NCBI GenBank assembly: GCA_023634235.1 | Contig: JAMKCF010000001.1 | Location: 12,472,258 to 12,536,257 of the forward strand | Direction of reading: 5' to 3' | DNA: 64,000 nt | Source of the DNA: Pisaster brevispinus | Lineage: Eukaryota; Echinodermata; Asteroidea; Forcipulatida; Asteriidae | Shown here: positions 22,927 through 34,419 of the stretch, piece by piece | Position numbering within the stretch: the stretch's first letter is position 1 | Layout: every line of letters begins with the position of its first letter | The notes under the pieces: generated by a model | Databases searched by the model: none | The model's input: only the letters and a program-made list of their open reading frames with translations | Told to the model about the DNA's origin: nothing | Made by a program: the position numbers and the translations under genes

Positions 22927-24649
22927 AGTCGCCTAAATTGTGAACACCGTCCAATAGGAGTGTTACCACTGCCGCCATCAGTACGAGGACTGTCGTCAAG
23001 GGGAAATGATGAACTTGGTTTAGGTCATCAGCGGGAACCTCAGGGCCTGGGATGTAACATGTCAATACATCTGGGGAATCTTCACAGCGTGAAGAATTGA
23101 CGTCATCGGGAGGAGATTCTACCTGAACTGGGGCAGAATTAACTCGTCTGGTCGATAGGGGGATCACGTTGTCGATTTTGTTGAAATCGGACCAAAGTTC
23201 ACTTTTGGCGACACATTTCTCGCAACCACCACATGGTAGTTCGGTGAGGATTGTTCGTCCGTCGTAGCATGCGCACTCGTCCGGGTCACACGGTACCCTA
23301 GAGAGGGCATCTGCATTACCATGTTTCTTCCCCGGTCGATGTTCTATCTTAAAATCGAACTGCGCCATGATCTCTAGCCATCGAGCCATTTGGTCTACTG
23401 GGTCTCTGAAAGTCATTATCCACCTCAAGGCGCTATGATCAGTTCGGATGAGAAACTGCCTGCCTAGTAGGTAATGTCGAAAGTATTGCACAAACGTGAT
23501 TATTGCTAACAATTCACGTCTTGTGCAATATCGCCTTTGTGTCTTGTTCATGGATCGGCTTGCATATGCTATTGGTCGTTCCTCGTCTCTATGAGTTTGC
23601 TCACACCATTGAACTTGGGATAGGGTACAGCCGATCCCACTGTCCGAAGCATCAGTGTCGAGTATAAATAGTCCGTCGTTATTAGGGTACGACATTACTT
23701 CTTTCCCTGTGAGCGCAGCTTTCAATGCATCGAACGCGTTTTGACATTCTAGAGTCCACTCAAACATCTGTCCGGCCTCTAACAGACGGTTTAAGGGGCT
23801 GGCTATCGTTGAAAACTTTTCAATGAATCGACGATAGTAAGAACACAGGCCAAGGAATGAGCGCACATCGGTTGTGTTCTTAGGTGTTGGCCATTGTTGT
23901 ACTGCTGAAACCTTGCTGGGGTCTGGTTTGACACCATCAGGGGTGATGAGGTGACCCAGAAAGAGAACTTCCTCACGGAAAAGCTCACACTTGCTTGGCT
24001 TGAGTTTCAGTCCGGCATCTCCAAGCCGTTGCAAAACATCATTAAGTCGCAGTATGTGTTCTTGGAATGTGGAGGACAAAATTATGACGTCATCTAAATA
24101 GATCAGCAGAGTTTTCCATTGCAACCCCTTGAGAACAAGTTCCATGCAACGCTCGAACGTGCTGGGCGCGTTGCAAAGTCCGAAGGGCATGGTGACATAT
24201 TCATATAAGCCACTGCGGGTCACAAATGCTGTCTTAGGACGGTCTTCCTCTTTCATTTCAATCTGCCAGTAACCTGACTGCAGGTCAAGTGTGCTGAAGA
24301 TTTTTGCTCCATTGAGGCAATCTAAACAGTCATCAACTCGGGGTAACGGGTACGCGTCACGGCGCGTCACATTGTTCAATTTGCGGTAGTCAATACAGGG
24401 GCGTGTTGTGCCATCCTTCTTTCGCACAAATACCATTGGTGATGCCCAAGGAGATGTTGATTCTTTAATCACACCTGCCCTTAGTTGACTCTCGATAATT
24501 TTCTCCTCTTCACCCTGAAATGCTTTTGGGGGTCGTCTGGGTGGTTGACGTATGGGGCGAGCGTCACCGGTATCAATAGCATGTTTTACTATCGATGCGC
24601 GTCCCAAGTCCTCAGCAGACTTGGCAAAAGTGTTCTCGTACTTGCTCAA
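22724..24649 (-). pseudogene. Reverse transcriptase-RNase H of gypsy-1
   Basis: RT motifs are intact: IDYRKLN, FSTLDLQSGYWQI, MPFGLCNAPSTFE and the YLDD active site (LLIYLDDVII), followed by SFLGLCSYYRRFI. RNase H motifs are also intact (LDTDASDSGIGC, ELLAIITFVQYFRHY, RTDHSALRWI, GNADALSR). The protein should be continuous with protease upstream and integrase downstream but is separated from both by frameshifts. A hydrophobic stretch near the C-terminus lies in the poorly conserved spacer and is not evidence for an envelope protein. Confidence 0.9.
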
Positions 24650-24671
24650 AAGTTCAGCCAGTGAGTTCTGC

Positions 24672-25541
24672 TCAAGAGGGGAAGGAAAGGTTTACACAAC
24701 TTCTTTCATAAAGTTGCTTGAGGTTATCAGACCATTGTTCCTTGGCATCTCCAGGGACTGGAGGGTCAGGGGTCATCGGGGGGTTTGCAAAGGAAGGTGG
24801 GCACGTGTGCAAACTGCATACATTCATTGTTCGACAAAGATGCTCAGTTTCACCGTTCTCATGCTCCTCTATAAGTTCAACTGCGTCAATCTCGTGCAGG
24901 TATGCAAGGTTTGTACCTGCTCTGAGTTCGATGTTTTCAGGGGACGTGTTCATGAGTCTGACGGGTATACCAATATCTGTTCGATAGGGGTCAATGAGTG
25001 AACAGCCGACTATAAGGTTCTCATTAAAGTTTTCATTCATCGCAGGTTCTACCACTGCGAATGAATTCAAAGTGAGTTTGTTAATATCGGCCATGCCTTC
25101 TGCGATCCATTCACTATACGCGGGGACGGTGGTGTGTTCTTTCAGCGCAATTTTCATAACACGGGGGTGTTCCCCTTTAATTGTCCACTGATGCCAAGTG
25201 CCAGCGATTCTTATACCCCGCCGTGCCTCTAGTACACAATCAAAGAAATAGAGAAAGTCATAACCAATTATCCCTTCGTCATGGATGGGGGCTACAAACG
25301 CGTCCCATTGGAATTGTTGCTCACCAATATTGATATCGATGGTGACAACCCCTTCAACTTCTATGGGTTCATTGTTCACTGTTTGCAACTTCACAGGTTG
25401 ACTGGGGAACTTGAGTTCCGGACGCTTTTCAGCGGGGATCAAGCCAAAAAGTGCTGATGAAATGATAGTTACTGCTGCACCAGTATCAACTAAAAGTTCG
25501 GCATTCACATTGTAAGTTTGTACTTTCAAAAATGCAGACAT
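24672..25541 (-). pseudogene. Aspartic protease region of gypsy-1 pol
   Basis: LLVDTGAAVTII is the retropepsin active-site motif, and GIIGYDFLYFFD is the usual ILGxDFL-like motif towards the end of the domain. The rest is the linker to RT, ending at QLYERS, where the frame breaks about 20 bp before the RT frame. The gag stop lies about 85 bp upstream in another phase, so expression would have needed readthrough, frameshifting or a separate start. Confidence 0.85.
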
Positions 25542-25627
25542 CCCCTTAAATGGCTGTCTACCCAGGCGAATAATTGTGTGTTTATTGGCTGGAGGGACCG
25601 GTGCCAGGCCGGACGGTACGGCCCTCT

Positions 25628-26866
25628 CTAGTTTAACGCTGGTTTGGGGTCAACGACAATGGTTTCCTTCTTTGCAGACTGGGGGCAACTGTTAGCAAAG
25701 TGGCCTCGTTCGCCACAATTATAACAGGTTCTCTCTTTCTGATTTCTACCACCCGACCGATTATCCTTGATAAGGCGGACTATACCGGTCAGTCTGTGGT
25801 CAAGTTTGTCTGTAAATTGTTTCATCTCTTTCTGTGTGACAAACTCATTGTTAGTCACCTTTGGTTCGGGGGCTGGGGCAGACTCAGGGTTGGTCGAGGT
25901 CTGAACGGCATGGATACGGAGGGAGTTCTTGCCAGGGCTTACATTTTCACGCAAGCTCATAAAGTTCTCTACCGCAGTTCTTGCTTCTTCCAGGGTCTTG
26001 GGGTCTGTCATGCCGATCGCAACAACTGTTTGCTGATCGGGGAGTCCCTTTAAGAAGTGCCGCAGTGCAGTGCTCTCTCTCGTGGCTGCATCTGCCGTGG
26101 GGTAACTTCGCACAACGAGACGGCGTATGTCGGCGACATACTCCGTCAGACTTTCTTTTGGGGCTGAATATTTCTTGCTTTCGAGAAGCGCAATCCAAGT
26201 GTTTTGTGTCTTTCGTTCAGCGAAACGGCTTTCTAAAGCCTGGACTAGTTTGTCAAAGTCCTCTATGGTGGAGGGGTCGAGTTGTTGAAATACGAATTCA
26301 GCAGCTTTGCCTTTTAAACTGCTGACCAGTCGAAACTTCTTCTCAGAGTCCGACCATTCACACGCCTTGGCCAGGCCCATGAACGGACGGATGAAACCCT
26401 CCCATGCCCGACTCCCGTCAAACTCGCTCTGTCGAGGTAGAGGTACTGTAAACAAGCTCTTTGACTTTGGCACGGGGGGTAATGTGTCTGTTGTTTCTGC
26501 CGGCGCACTTTTAGCGGGTGAGCTACATGATTGGGGGGCGGGGTCGACCAGAGAGTCATCTACCAGGGCCAATGATGGTGAAGCTGTTTGAGATGGGGGT
26601 GTCCCGGGCAGAGAGGGCGCGCTTGACTTGCTCAGTGCTGCTACCTTCTGCTCAGCCTCCAAAGCACGTTCCTCTGCCCGCTTGAGATCTAGTCTGAGGG
26701 TCTCCAGCTGTCTTATCTTGTCACTAGTAATGCCCAGCGACACAGACGCAAATGACGGCTCAAAGTCATCGGCTTCTGCTGAGGCATTAAGCCGACGGGA
26801 TTTTCGAAACTTTTTCGGCATGTTGTCTTTAGGTATACTAACTGAAAGGCACAGACTATTGTTCAT
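25628..26866 (-). CDS. Gag of gypsy-1
   Basis: The protein has about 400 residues. The probable start is the methionine at MPKKFRKSRR, about 15 codons into the open frame. It contains a coiled-coil-like segment (LETLRLDLKRAEERALEAEQKVAAL), a Pro/Ser-rich linker, the retrotransposon gag capsid-like region (WEGFIRPFMGLAKACEW ... LKGKAAEFVFQQL ... RFAERKTQNTW) and one C-terminal CCHC zinc knuckle (CYNCGERGHFANSC). Gag forms the particle that packages element RNA. The frame is intact, unlike pol. Confidence 0.88.
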   Translation of the reverse strand: MNNSLCLSVSIPKDNMPKKFRKSRRLNASAEADDFEPSFASVSLGITSDKIRQLETLRLDLKRAEERALEAEQKVAALSKSSAPSLPGTPPSQTASPSLALVDDSLVDPAPQSCSSPAKSAPAETTDTLPPVPKSKSLFTVPLPRQSEFDGSRAWEGFIRPFMGLAKACEWSDSEKKFRLVSSLKGKAAEFVFQQLDPSTIEDFDKLVQALESRFAERKTQNTWIALLESKKYSAPKESLTEYVADIRRLVVRSYPTADAATRESTALRHFLKGLPDQQTVVAIGMTDPKTLEEARTAVENFMSLRENVSPGKNSLRIHAVQTSTNPESAPAPEPKVTNNEFVTQKEMKQFTDKLDHRLTGIVRLIKDNRSGGRNQKERTCYNCGERGHFANSCPQSAKKETIVVDPKPALN

Positions 26867-27010
26867 TGATTTGTGCCGTGGAGGCGTTGGAACTTATATC
26901 AGACTGGCTAACATTGGCATCATCGTACCGGGCATGTAGATACACATGAATGTATAACTTAACTATCAGTGCTCATAAAAAATCATATCGACAGAGTGTT
27001 AAAGTCTATA

Positions 27011-27029
27011 TCCCACCGCTGTACCACCA
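27011..27029 (-). promoter_or_regulatory. Primer binding site of gypsy-1 (tRNA-Leu-like)
   Basis: One base inside the LTR, the plus strand reads TCCCACCGCTGTACCACCA. This resembles the 3' end of an animal tRNA-Leu including CCA (CCCACCGCTGCCACCA) with two extra bases. On the element strand this is the complement expected of a minus-strand primer site. Confidence 0.6.
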
Positions 27030-27030
27030 G

Positions 27031-28445
27031 TGTTGCATTCCCCGTCTGAACGGGTAGGTGGGGGTTGTCACTTCACACGGGGAATAACAATAAAATAATG
27101 TTCGGTTAAGGGGGACTCTTTCTTTGGTTGGACAATCACATATGGTACTGGTTTATTTTCATTCTCACTTATAGTTATTACAGACAAGTCAGATATGCAT
27201 GTACATTGGTTGGGGTGGTTTGCTCATGAAGGGTTTCCACCACTATGACTATAACATTACTACACTGAGCCGGAAGGGGCCTGTTGTCTTACGTGGTAGC
27301 TACTACTAGCAACATGGCTTATCTCGTACGCTAACTCAGTATACGGGCATGGGAACGGCAGGTGGGCAGTCCACTATGCAGGGCGAGGCACAGCTATACC
27401 GAGGGGTTCATTGATACGTCCATGGTAGGCAAGGGGTTGCCACACCACGTTTCACGAGTAAGCCTGGTGGGGCCAGAGCTCACAGCGGTCGGGTATCAAA
27501 TGGCCAACGAGACTGCACCATTGATTGAACGAGGGACGGTTATACAACGGCCTATGACTGCACCATTGTATATAGCGTACGAGACGGGACCATGTGCTTC
27601 AACGAGAGACGGAACCCACCGGTAATGCTACCAAGCATAAAGGGGTATGCTTTTCTGCATAGCATATGAGTGTATCGGATCGGAGAGACAACAGGAACAA
27701 CCTTCGGGTCAGGCAGCTCCCCCTCAACTGGCCTCAAACATGAGTTTATATAGACGTTAAATAAATAAAACATTAGCTAGGATTGGGGTCTTAGCCAATG
27801 GGAACTTTGGCTTCCACGCCCTATGGCAGGGACGTGTGCAAAAGCAGGTTACCCAACAAGACCTTGTTCCATATAAGGACTGAGTATCGGACCACGAAGA
27901 AGAGTGACTGCTTAGGAATAAAGGGGCGTGTTCAGGGGTTAAGCTCTCACTTGGGACGCTAAGCTATGGGGCTCGAAGCAGTGGGTTGTTCATGGGATCC
28001 CAGCACATGGAACACGGCTAGCGGCAAGGCGGCCAGTCACCGGTGGTCAGTGGCCGTGCTTCACCCACGAACTGTGTTCAGTGTGCAGGGTGGACTCTGA
28101 GAAATGTAACAGTGAAATAGTTAGAGTCAGCGGACAGCTCTTAGCCCACGGGGAAGCTGGGCGTGGCCCACACGCTAGGCTTTCGCTGGTGTTGAATTAT
28201 GCAAGGTTTTCGCTGCATATGCAAGAGGGTGGTAGCGCTGGACCCTCGGACAATCAAGGGTCCGTCAGTGGAATATGTACCACGTGAACGGAAGGCGGGA
28301 AGGGACTTTGTGGGGGTATACAGGATATCGCAAATCTAGCAATATAGATAGGTCGATCACCGATCACAGTGGATTGATAAATTGACTATAGGAGCCCCAA
28401 AAGAGGGCGCTAGAACTAGAAATATCTAGGGCAAGAATCACAACA
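27031..28445 (-). repeat. 5' LTR of gypsy-1 (1,415 bp)
   Basis: On the plus strand it begins TGTTGCATTCCCC directly after the PBS and ends AATCACAACA, giving 5-bp inverted ends TGTTG...CAACA. There is no second copy in the window to compare. Short ORFs inside it are not credible. The outer flank (28,446 on) is Helentron-like sequence. Confidence 0.75.
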
Positions 28446-28987
28446 ATATGTATTTATTTTGAAGTGATTACACAAAACTTCTCCACACACATCTTCAAAA
28501 AGTCCATTTTGAACAGTTTTCAACCTGCCGCTAGAGGGTGCTCGTGTGTATCGTGACGTCATCGGTACTTTTTTTAAATGCACACCCTTGCCAGACACTA
28601 ACATCGTTGAAAGCATTTTCATAACATTTAGCACTTTTGAATTACGAGGCACTTCCGGTTTCGACCGGAAGTAGAGGTCATGTGAGGTCACGCACACTGA
28701 ATAAAATGAAAACCTAATTAATCCCTATACAATCCCGCAAACAGAAACCTACGGTCTATTGTGGCTGATTTGTTACGGATTTTCAAATATTTAAGTTAGA
28801 AACCTTTAAGATGACGTCACGTGACAGGTGATGACATCATCATGACCTCATTGTTTTTAGATCATTATTGCACCAATGCCTTTCATCACTGAAAGTTTCA
28901 TTGCAATTGCTCTTTAGGAACTATGCAAAAAGCCGCTTTGACCGAACGTGCGTTATGGCAATAGCCTTTTTGACTGAAACAGACAAA
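28446..28987 (-). mobile_element. Helentron-like element, partial (5' part)
   Basis: From about 28,457 (TTTTGAAGTGATTACACAAAA) the sequence matches 29,290-29,815 closely, including TTTCGACCGGAAG and the end block ACTGAAACAGACAAATAAAA. The first 280 or so bases of the element are absent because gypsy-1 sits there. It ends directly against the next copy, giving a head-to-tail pair. Confidence 0.65.
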
Positions 28988-28999
28988 TAAAAAAAAAAA

Positions 29000-30036
29000 C
29001 TAGACATATTGCATTTGTGCACAAATGCCGAGCTGTTTCGCCATAACTTTTTCAAAAAATCATAAAAAATCATGTGATGACGTCATCATGACGTCATTTC
29101 AGAATTTACAAGAACTTGCCAATATCCAACAACCTACCAAGTTTCAACATGATCGCACTAACACTTAGAGAGATATATACAACATTAAAAAAGGCACTTT
29201 TAATGCCGCGTCATGTGACCCCTGATGATGTCATCGATCTGAAATTTCACACATATGATGGCTGCCTGACGATCAACATGTGTGTAAATTTTGAAGTGAT
29301 TACACAAAATTTCACCACACACAACTTCAAAAAGTCCATTTTGATCAATTTACAACCTGCCGCTAGAGGGCGCTCTTGTGTATTGTGACGTCATCGGTAA
29401 TTTTTTTTAATTACCCACCCTAGCCAGACAATAACATCGTTGAAAGCAACTTCATAACTATTTACACTTTTGAATAACGAGGCACTTCCTGTTTCGACCG
29501 GAAGTAGAGGTCATGTGAGGTCAAGCACACTGAATAAAATGAAGACCTAATATATCCCTATACAATCCCGCAAACAGAAACCTACGGTCTCTTGTGGCTG
29601 ATTTGTTACGGATTTTCAAATATTTAAAATAGAAACCTTTAAGATGACGTCACGTGACAGGTGATGACGTCATCATGACATCATTGTTTTGAGATCATTA
29701 TTGCACCAATGCCTTTCATCACTGAAAGTTTCATTGCAATTGCTCTTTAGGAACTATGCAAAAAGCGGCTTTGACCGAACGTGCGTTATGTCAATAGCCT
29801 TTTTTACTGAAACAGACAAATAAAAAAATATAAAAAATAAATAATAAAAAAAACTTTAACGAAAACAAGAGCTGTTTCGCTGCGCTTTGCTGCAAAACAG
29901 CTAATAATAAAAAAAACTTTAAACGAAAACAAGAGCTGTTTCGCTGCGCTGCGAAACAGCTAATAATGAAAAAAACTTGAACGAAAACAAGAACTGTTTC
30001 GCTGCGCTTTGCTGCGAAACAGCTAATAATAATATT
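29000..30036 (-). mobile_element. Helentron-like non-autonomous element, complete copy
   Basis: The minus-strand 3' end is CTAG at 29,000-29,003, preceded by the hairpin GCATTTGTGCACAAATGC (29,011-29,028) and the motif GCGAAACAGCT just inside. The 5' side has three tandem palindromic units, each carrying AGCTGTTTCGC (29,870-29,902, 29,934-29,961, 29,992-30,024; the third starts AACTGTTTCGC), and ends AGCTAATAATAAT. The body has TGACGTCA-type and CCGGAAG palindromes and no coding capacity. The hairpin plus CTAG fits Helitrons; inverted motifs at both ends fit the Helentron subgroup. Confidence 0.65.
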
Positions 30037-30073
30037 CCCAATAAGCAATTAGAATAGTATAGACAAGACAGTA

Positions 30074-31087
30074 CTACAGTCATTTGACCAGTTCGGGATC
30101 ACTTTTTGAATTCACATTGTTTTTGGTTGCAATCTCTTTGACATTTTAAACAAAAAAGTTTACCTAAACATGTTATAAAACTCACCAAGTATCCACTGAC
30201 AAAAAAAGATTAGTACTTTTGAAGAGGCTTTGAGAAAAGTATTGTCACCTGTTTGACCAGTTCAGGATCAGTTGATTCTATTCTGAATCAGTAGCTTGCC
30301 CTCTGTTGCAAACCAATACTCCCATTCATAAAACTGTCTCTCAAGGACACAAACTTCACAAGTGTGTTGGCATGGACATGGACTTCAAGTGTATTCAAGA
30401 GCAGCGCAAAAATCCAGCAACAAAAACACAAAACAACAGCAAAGGCAAATGAAAAGGTGAAGCACGCCTAAAAGCAACATTGACCCAAATATCTATTCTT
30501 ACAGTCGCAATTTCCTCCTCCAAGTTTCATTTTCTCACAAAAAAACAATATTCCTACAAGAATTTGTTGAAGATATTAAAAGCAACAAATAAACTTTCGA
30601 CTGCAGCAGTAAGATTTTACCTCACTGAGTGCGGCACCATTTGATGCAATGAGAGATGCTGAGTAGTGAGTGATCCCGAACTGGTCAAGGGTACGATGCC
30701 CCCAAAAAGACGATTTCGGTAATTTCGTCTTCCAAAAAAACAAGACGACTGCTCAGTATTTACCTGAAATATTTTTAACACATTCTAAGCGTTTAACGTA
30801 AATTTTATTCACCCTGGCATTCAAATTGTAAAGGTGAGAAGTTTTAACAGCGTTTTTCAACCAACATTTTTTTTTTAAATAATGATCAAAATCGCAGACA
30901 AACTTCAAGAAAATGGCCATAATTTATTTGTTGATGAAGTTTGGAACCTTATTTTGGGTTTGTTGGTTTATTGCATGTTATTCTTCACATGTATCAACAG
31001 AAATTGGTAATGTGAGAAGTGGGGTTGTTGCAAAGTTGAAGTGATCCCAAACTGGTCAATGATCCCGAACTGGTCAAATGACTGTAG
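30074..31087. mobile_element. Tc1/mariner-like non-autonomous element (1,014 bp)
   Basis: Perfect 28-bp terminal inverted repeats start CTACAGTCATTTGACCAGTT. TA lies directly outside both ends (30,072-30,073 and 31,088-31,089), as in Tc1/mariner/pogo insertions. The TIR core GATCCCGAACTGGTCA recurs internally near 30,249 (diverged), 30,674 and 31,043. No transposase ORF is present. A short CAGTACTA microsatellite follows the right end. Confidence 0.8.
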
Positions 31088-31357
31088 TACTACAGTACTA
31101 CAGTACAGTACTGACAATTTGAATACGTGGGGTGATGCAATGAGTACTGTTCAACATAGAATCGTCTACATGTGCATTTCACAAATATTTAACAATCACT
31201 GGCCATCCAGTTTAGTGAGGAATAGGCTAATCATTATTTTTAAAAAGACACAAAAAATTACCCGTTTATGATGACTTATTCCGCCGCCACACCGATGATT
31301 TTCCTCCTGCCTTCGCAATCTTGGCTCATGCTTTTAGTTTACACATGTACATGTGGC

Positions 31358-31566
31358 TTCGCTCGTCCCCCCAGCGCCTTGCCTTAAAACCAAAGGCGCT
31401 GGGATGGGCAAACGTATAAGCACGCTCATTAGTTAATGCTCAGTCCCATCATGCATCACACTCACACTGCAAGCACTGCATGCATGACGTACTTCCTGAA
31501 CAAGAATCTGTGCATACTGATTAGCCCATCCCAGCGGTCCTGGATAGGCCGCTGGGGCCGAGCGAA
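31358..31566 (-). mobile_element. Mutator-like MITE, copy 2 (9-bp TSD)
   Basis: This is the reverse complement of the 11,460 element over its full 209 bp with few differences. Its ends are TTCGCTCG...CGAGCGAA and it has its own perfect 9-bp duplication ACATGTGGC (31,349-31,357 and 31,567-31,575). Different target sites show two independent insertions. Confidence 0.92.
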
Positions 31567-31849
31567 ACATGTGGCATGCATGGTGACTATGGTGTTTACG
31601 CAGTACCAGGGAACAAAATTACATAGCGCCCTCTATGTTTATTTATACAAATATACAGTATGCTGTCTTGGAACCTAGACTAGCCGGGGGGGGGGGGGGG
31701 GTGGGCGGGGCGGTCTGCAATTTCAGTCATCCTTACTCACTATCTAACCAATTTAAAACTAAATTCCCCTTCATTAAACCATTTCTCTATGATTAAACCA
31801 AGTGCCTTTTAAAATTTTGACGAATGAAAAGCGAGTGTTGCTGTGTAGT

Positions 31850-32010
31850 GTTATTATTGTTATTATTATTTATTCAGCCATTTCAACAATACACAGATAC
31901 ATGACAATACAAAAATACTTCCAGATGGGCTAGGAGAAACAAAAGCAAGATAATTACTGTGGTCCGTAGACCTGCCTCCCCACATCTGGTTGTAAAACAA
32001 GTAAGAAAAC
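31850..32010 (-). mobile_element. Probable LINE 3' end fragment
   Basis: On the minus strand the sequence ends TTGAAATGGCTGAATAAATA followed by ATA repeats, a common 3' tail of CR1-like LINEs, preceded by T-rich UTR. No RT coding is left. From 32,010 to about 32,500 the DNA is AT-rich with AAAT/TAAATA microsatellite and no gene. A G-run lies at about 31,684-31,703. Confidence 0.35.
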
Positions 32011-32670
32011 AAGTAATAAAATATATATATATAACAATTTATGTACAAAAGATAGGAAAGTTAACTATAAATAAAAACATGTCCATGTACATCAAAGGTT
32101 GCAATTAAAACAAATAACAATATAAAGCATGGAATATATGAGAGTAAAACCAGTTTTGGAGTGTAAATTGAGAAAGTTTGCAAGTATGTAAAAAACCATA
32201 TAACAAACAAAAAACAGAAAAATTACTAAACACTTAAATAATGTAAAAGAATATCCAAGTAGAATGCAAATTAAATTTAAGTGACCAAATTTATAAAGAT
32301 AAATATATAAATACATAAAAATAATTTAATAAATAAATGAGTAAATAAATAAATAAATGAATAAATAAATATATATATACATATAAATAAATAAACTCTT
32401 GAAATATAGATGACAAAATAAATGAATAAACTAAAGAAGTTATAAGTAAATTGTGGAATTGCACATAGTTGTTATGAAACTGAAAAAGGATAAAACAAGA
32501 GACCAATTAAGAAATATGAGCTGTAGCTACACTATCTTCATGCTTATAAGCACACAAACTTAAACAACCACTTCCAAATCTTTACCTGTACTTACAAAGC
32601 ACTTAAAACCAAACAAAATTTAGCTCTTGTTTCAACACTAGACTTAAATATATCCCAACAAACTACTCTG

Positions 32671-32922
32671 TTGATGTGCCAATTCGATGACTCCATCTCA
32701 ACACTACACATGCCAAAAGAACTTGCTGAAGAGTTATGGAAATCAACAAGTTCTTCAGAAATAATCGAGGCACTGGAAGCACAACAAGAGTATACATTTG
32801 TTGTACAGTCTCGAAACATAATTCGCCTTAGTGGCAGTGAGCATCATGAACCCAGTACCTCCAAACCAAAGCCTTCCACTCCCACTTCCAAGTCTTCAAC
32901 TAAGAGATGCTCCAAATCCTAG
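32671..32922 (+). pseudogene. OB-fold-like exon, partial first array copy
   Basis: Starts within the unit (MCQFDDSISTLHMPKELAEELW) and ends SKSSTKRCSKS, as the full copies do. Upstream sequence is unrelated, so the copy is truncated on its left side. Confidence 0.5.
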
Positions 32923-33113
32923 ACTTACAGTTAACTACCATTTCCTCATTCTACTTTAACCCTGTTTCTGTTTCTGTGTTAAGTAAACAAACTCCCTTAC
33001 ATTTGCAAGTGTAAAAAGTTTACTTTGATTTACACTCCTTTGTTTTCCAATCACAACAAATGTGCTTTCATGTGGTTCATAAATTACTAGGTGAGGCCTT
33101 GCACAAAAGCTAG

Positions 33114-33575
33114 ATGAAGCCAGACAAGATCAGTGACATGCAAGTGGAAATACTAACAGTGAAAGCACTATGCACTAATACAAGTGCAATCTTATTGTCA
33201 TGCCAATTTGATGACACTATCTGTACACTGTTTATGCCAAAGGCACTTGCTGAACACTTGTGGAAAAAGACAAGTTCAACACAAATAATAACCATCGAAG
33301 GCACTTATGCAGGTTCCATACTGTTGATGTGCCAGTTCGATGGCTCCATCTCAACACTACACATGCCAAAAGAACTTGCTGAAGAGTTATGGAAATCAAC
33401 AAGTTCTTCAGAAATAATCGAGGCACTGGAAGCACAACAAGAGTATACATTTGTTGTACAGTCTCGAAACATAATTCGCCTTAGTGGCAGTGAGCATCAT
33501 GAACCCAGTACCTCCAAACCAAAGCCTTCCACTCCCACTTCCAAGTCTTCAACTAAGAGATGCTCCAAATCCTAG
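33114..33575 (+). CDS. OB-fold-like repeat-family exon, copy 2
   Basis: A 153-residue ORF contains two similar segments (CQFDDTICTLFMPKALAEHLW and CQFDGSISTLHMPKELAEELW), so the unit contains an internal duplication. YTFVVQSRNIIRLSGS and a Ser/Thr/Pro/Lys tail follow. Beta-rich segments with VQSRNIIRL look like the second half of an OB fold. I think this is the second exon or domain of the gene family represented at 16,995, because a VTVQxIII segment linking the two occurs near 35,210. Whether it is expressed is unknown; it could be a pseudo-exon kept open by recent duplication. Confidence 0.4.
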   Translation: MKPDKISDMQVEILTVKALCTNTSAILLSCQFDDTICTLFMPKALAEHLWKKTSSTQIITIEGTYAGSILLMCQFDGSISTLHMPKELAEELWKSTSSSEIIEALEAQQEYTFVVQSRNIIRLSGSEHHEPSTSKPKPSTPTSKSSTKRCSKS

Positions 33576-33766
33576 ACTTACAGTTAACTACCATTTCCTC
33601 ATTCTACTTTAACCCTGTTTCTGTTTCTGTGTTAAGTAAACAAACTCCCTTACATTTGCAAGTGTAAAAAGTTTACTTTGATTTACACTCCTTTGTTTTC
33701 CAATCACAACAAATGTGCTTTCATGTGGTTCATAAATTACTAGGTGAGGCCTTGCACAAAAGCTAG

Positions 33767-34228
33767 ATGAAGCCAGACAAGATCAGTGACATGCAAGTGG
33801 AAATACTAACAGTGAAAGCACTATGCACTAATACAAGTGCAATCTTATTGTCATGCCAATTTGATGACACTATCTGTACACTGTTTATGCCAAAGGCACT
33901 TGCTGAACACTTGTGGAAAAAGACAAGTTCAACACAAATAATAACCATCGAAGGCACTTATGCAGGTTCCATACTGTTGATGTGCCAGTTCGATGGCTCC
34001 ATCTCAACACTACACATGCCAAAAGAACTTGCTGAAGACTTATGGAAATCAACAAGTTCTTCAGAAATAATCGAGGCACTGGAAGCACAACAAGAGTATA
34101 CATTTGTTGTACAGTCTCGAAACATAATTCGCCTTAGTGGCAGTGAGCATCATGAACCCAGTACCTCCAAACCAAAGCCTTCCACTCCCACTTCCAAGTC
34201 TTCAACTAAGAGATGCTCCAAATCCTAG
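33767..34228 (+). CDS. OB-fold-like repeat-family exon, copy 3
   Basis: Nearly identical to the copy at 33,114; the one residue difference I see is Glu to Asp in ELAEDLW. The flanking non-coding sequence is equally conserved, so the similarity reflects recent tandem duplication rather than protein-level selection. Confidence 0.4.
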   Translation: MKPDKISDMQVEILTVKALCTNTSAILLSCQFDDTICTLFMPKALAEHLWKKTSSTQIITIEGTYAGSILLMCQFDGSISTLHMPKELAEDLWKSTSSSEIIEALEAQQEYTFVVQSRNIIRLSGSEHHEPSTSKPKPSTPTSKSSTKRCSKS

Positions 34229-34419
34229 ACTTACAGTTAACTACCATTTCCTCATTCTACTTTAACCCTGTTTCTGTTTCTGTGATAAGTAAACAAACTC
34301 CCTTACATTTGCAAGTGTAAAAAGTTTACTTTGATTTACACTCCTTTGTTTTCCAATCACAACAAATGTGCTTTCATGTGGTTCATAAATTACTAGGTGA
34401 GGCCTTGCACAAAAGCTAG

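Larger units (their letters stand above)
21970..28445 (-). mobile_element. Ty3/gypsy retrotransposon 1, 3'-truncated
   Basis: On the minus strand the order is LTR (28,445-27,031), PBS, gag, protease, RT-RNase H, integrase: a typical Ty3/gypsy order. The second LTR is absent because the element ends inside integrase at about 21,970, where it joins a Helentron-like repeat. Two frame breaks lie in pol (protease/RT and RNase H/integrase). The surviving LTR has TGTTG...CAACA ends. Confidence 0.9.

Noticed and set aside
22724..23060. Hydrophobic segment after RNase H in gypsy-1, as possible envelope transmembrane part
   Set aside because: It lies before integrase in a spacer affected by a frameshift; env would follow integrase, and no signal peptide or cleavage motif is present.
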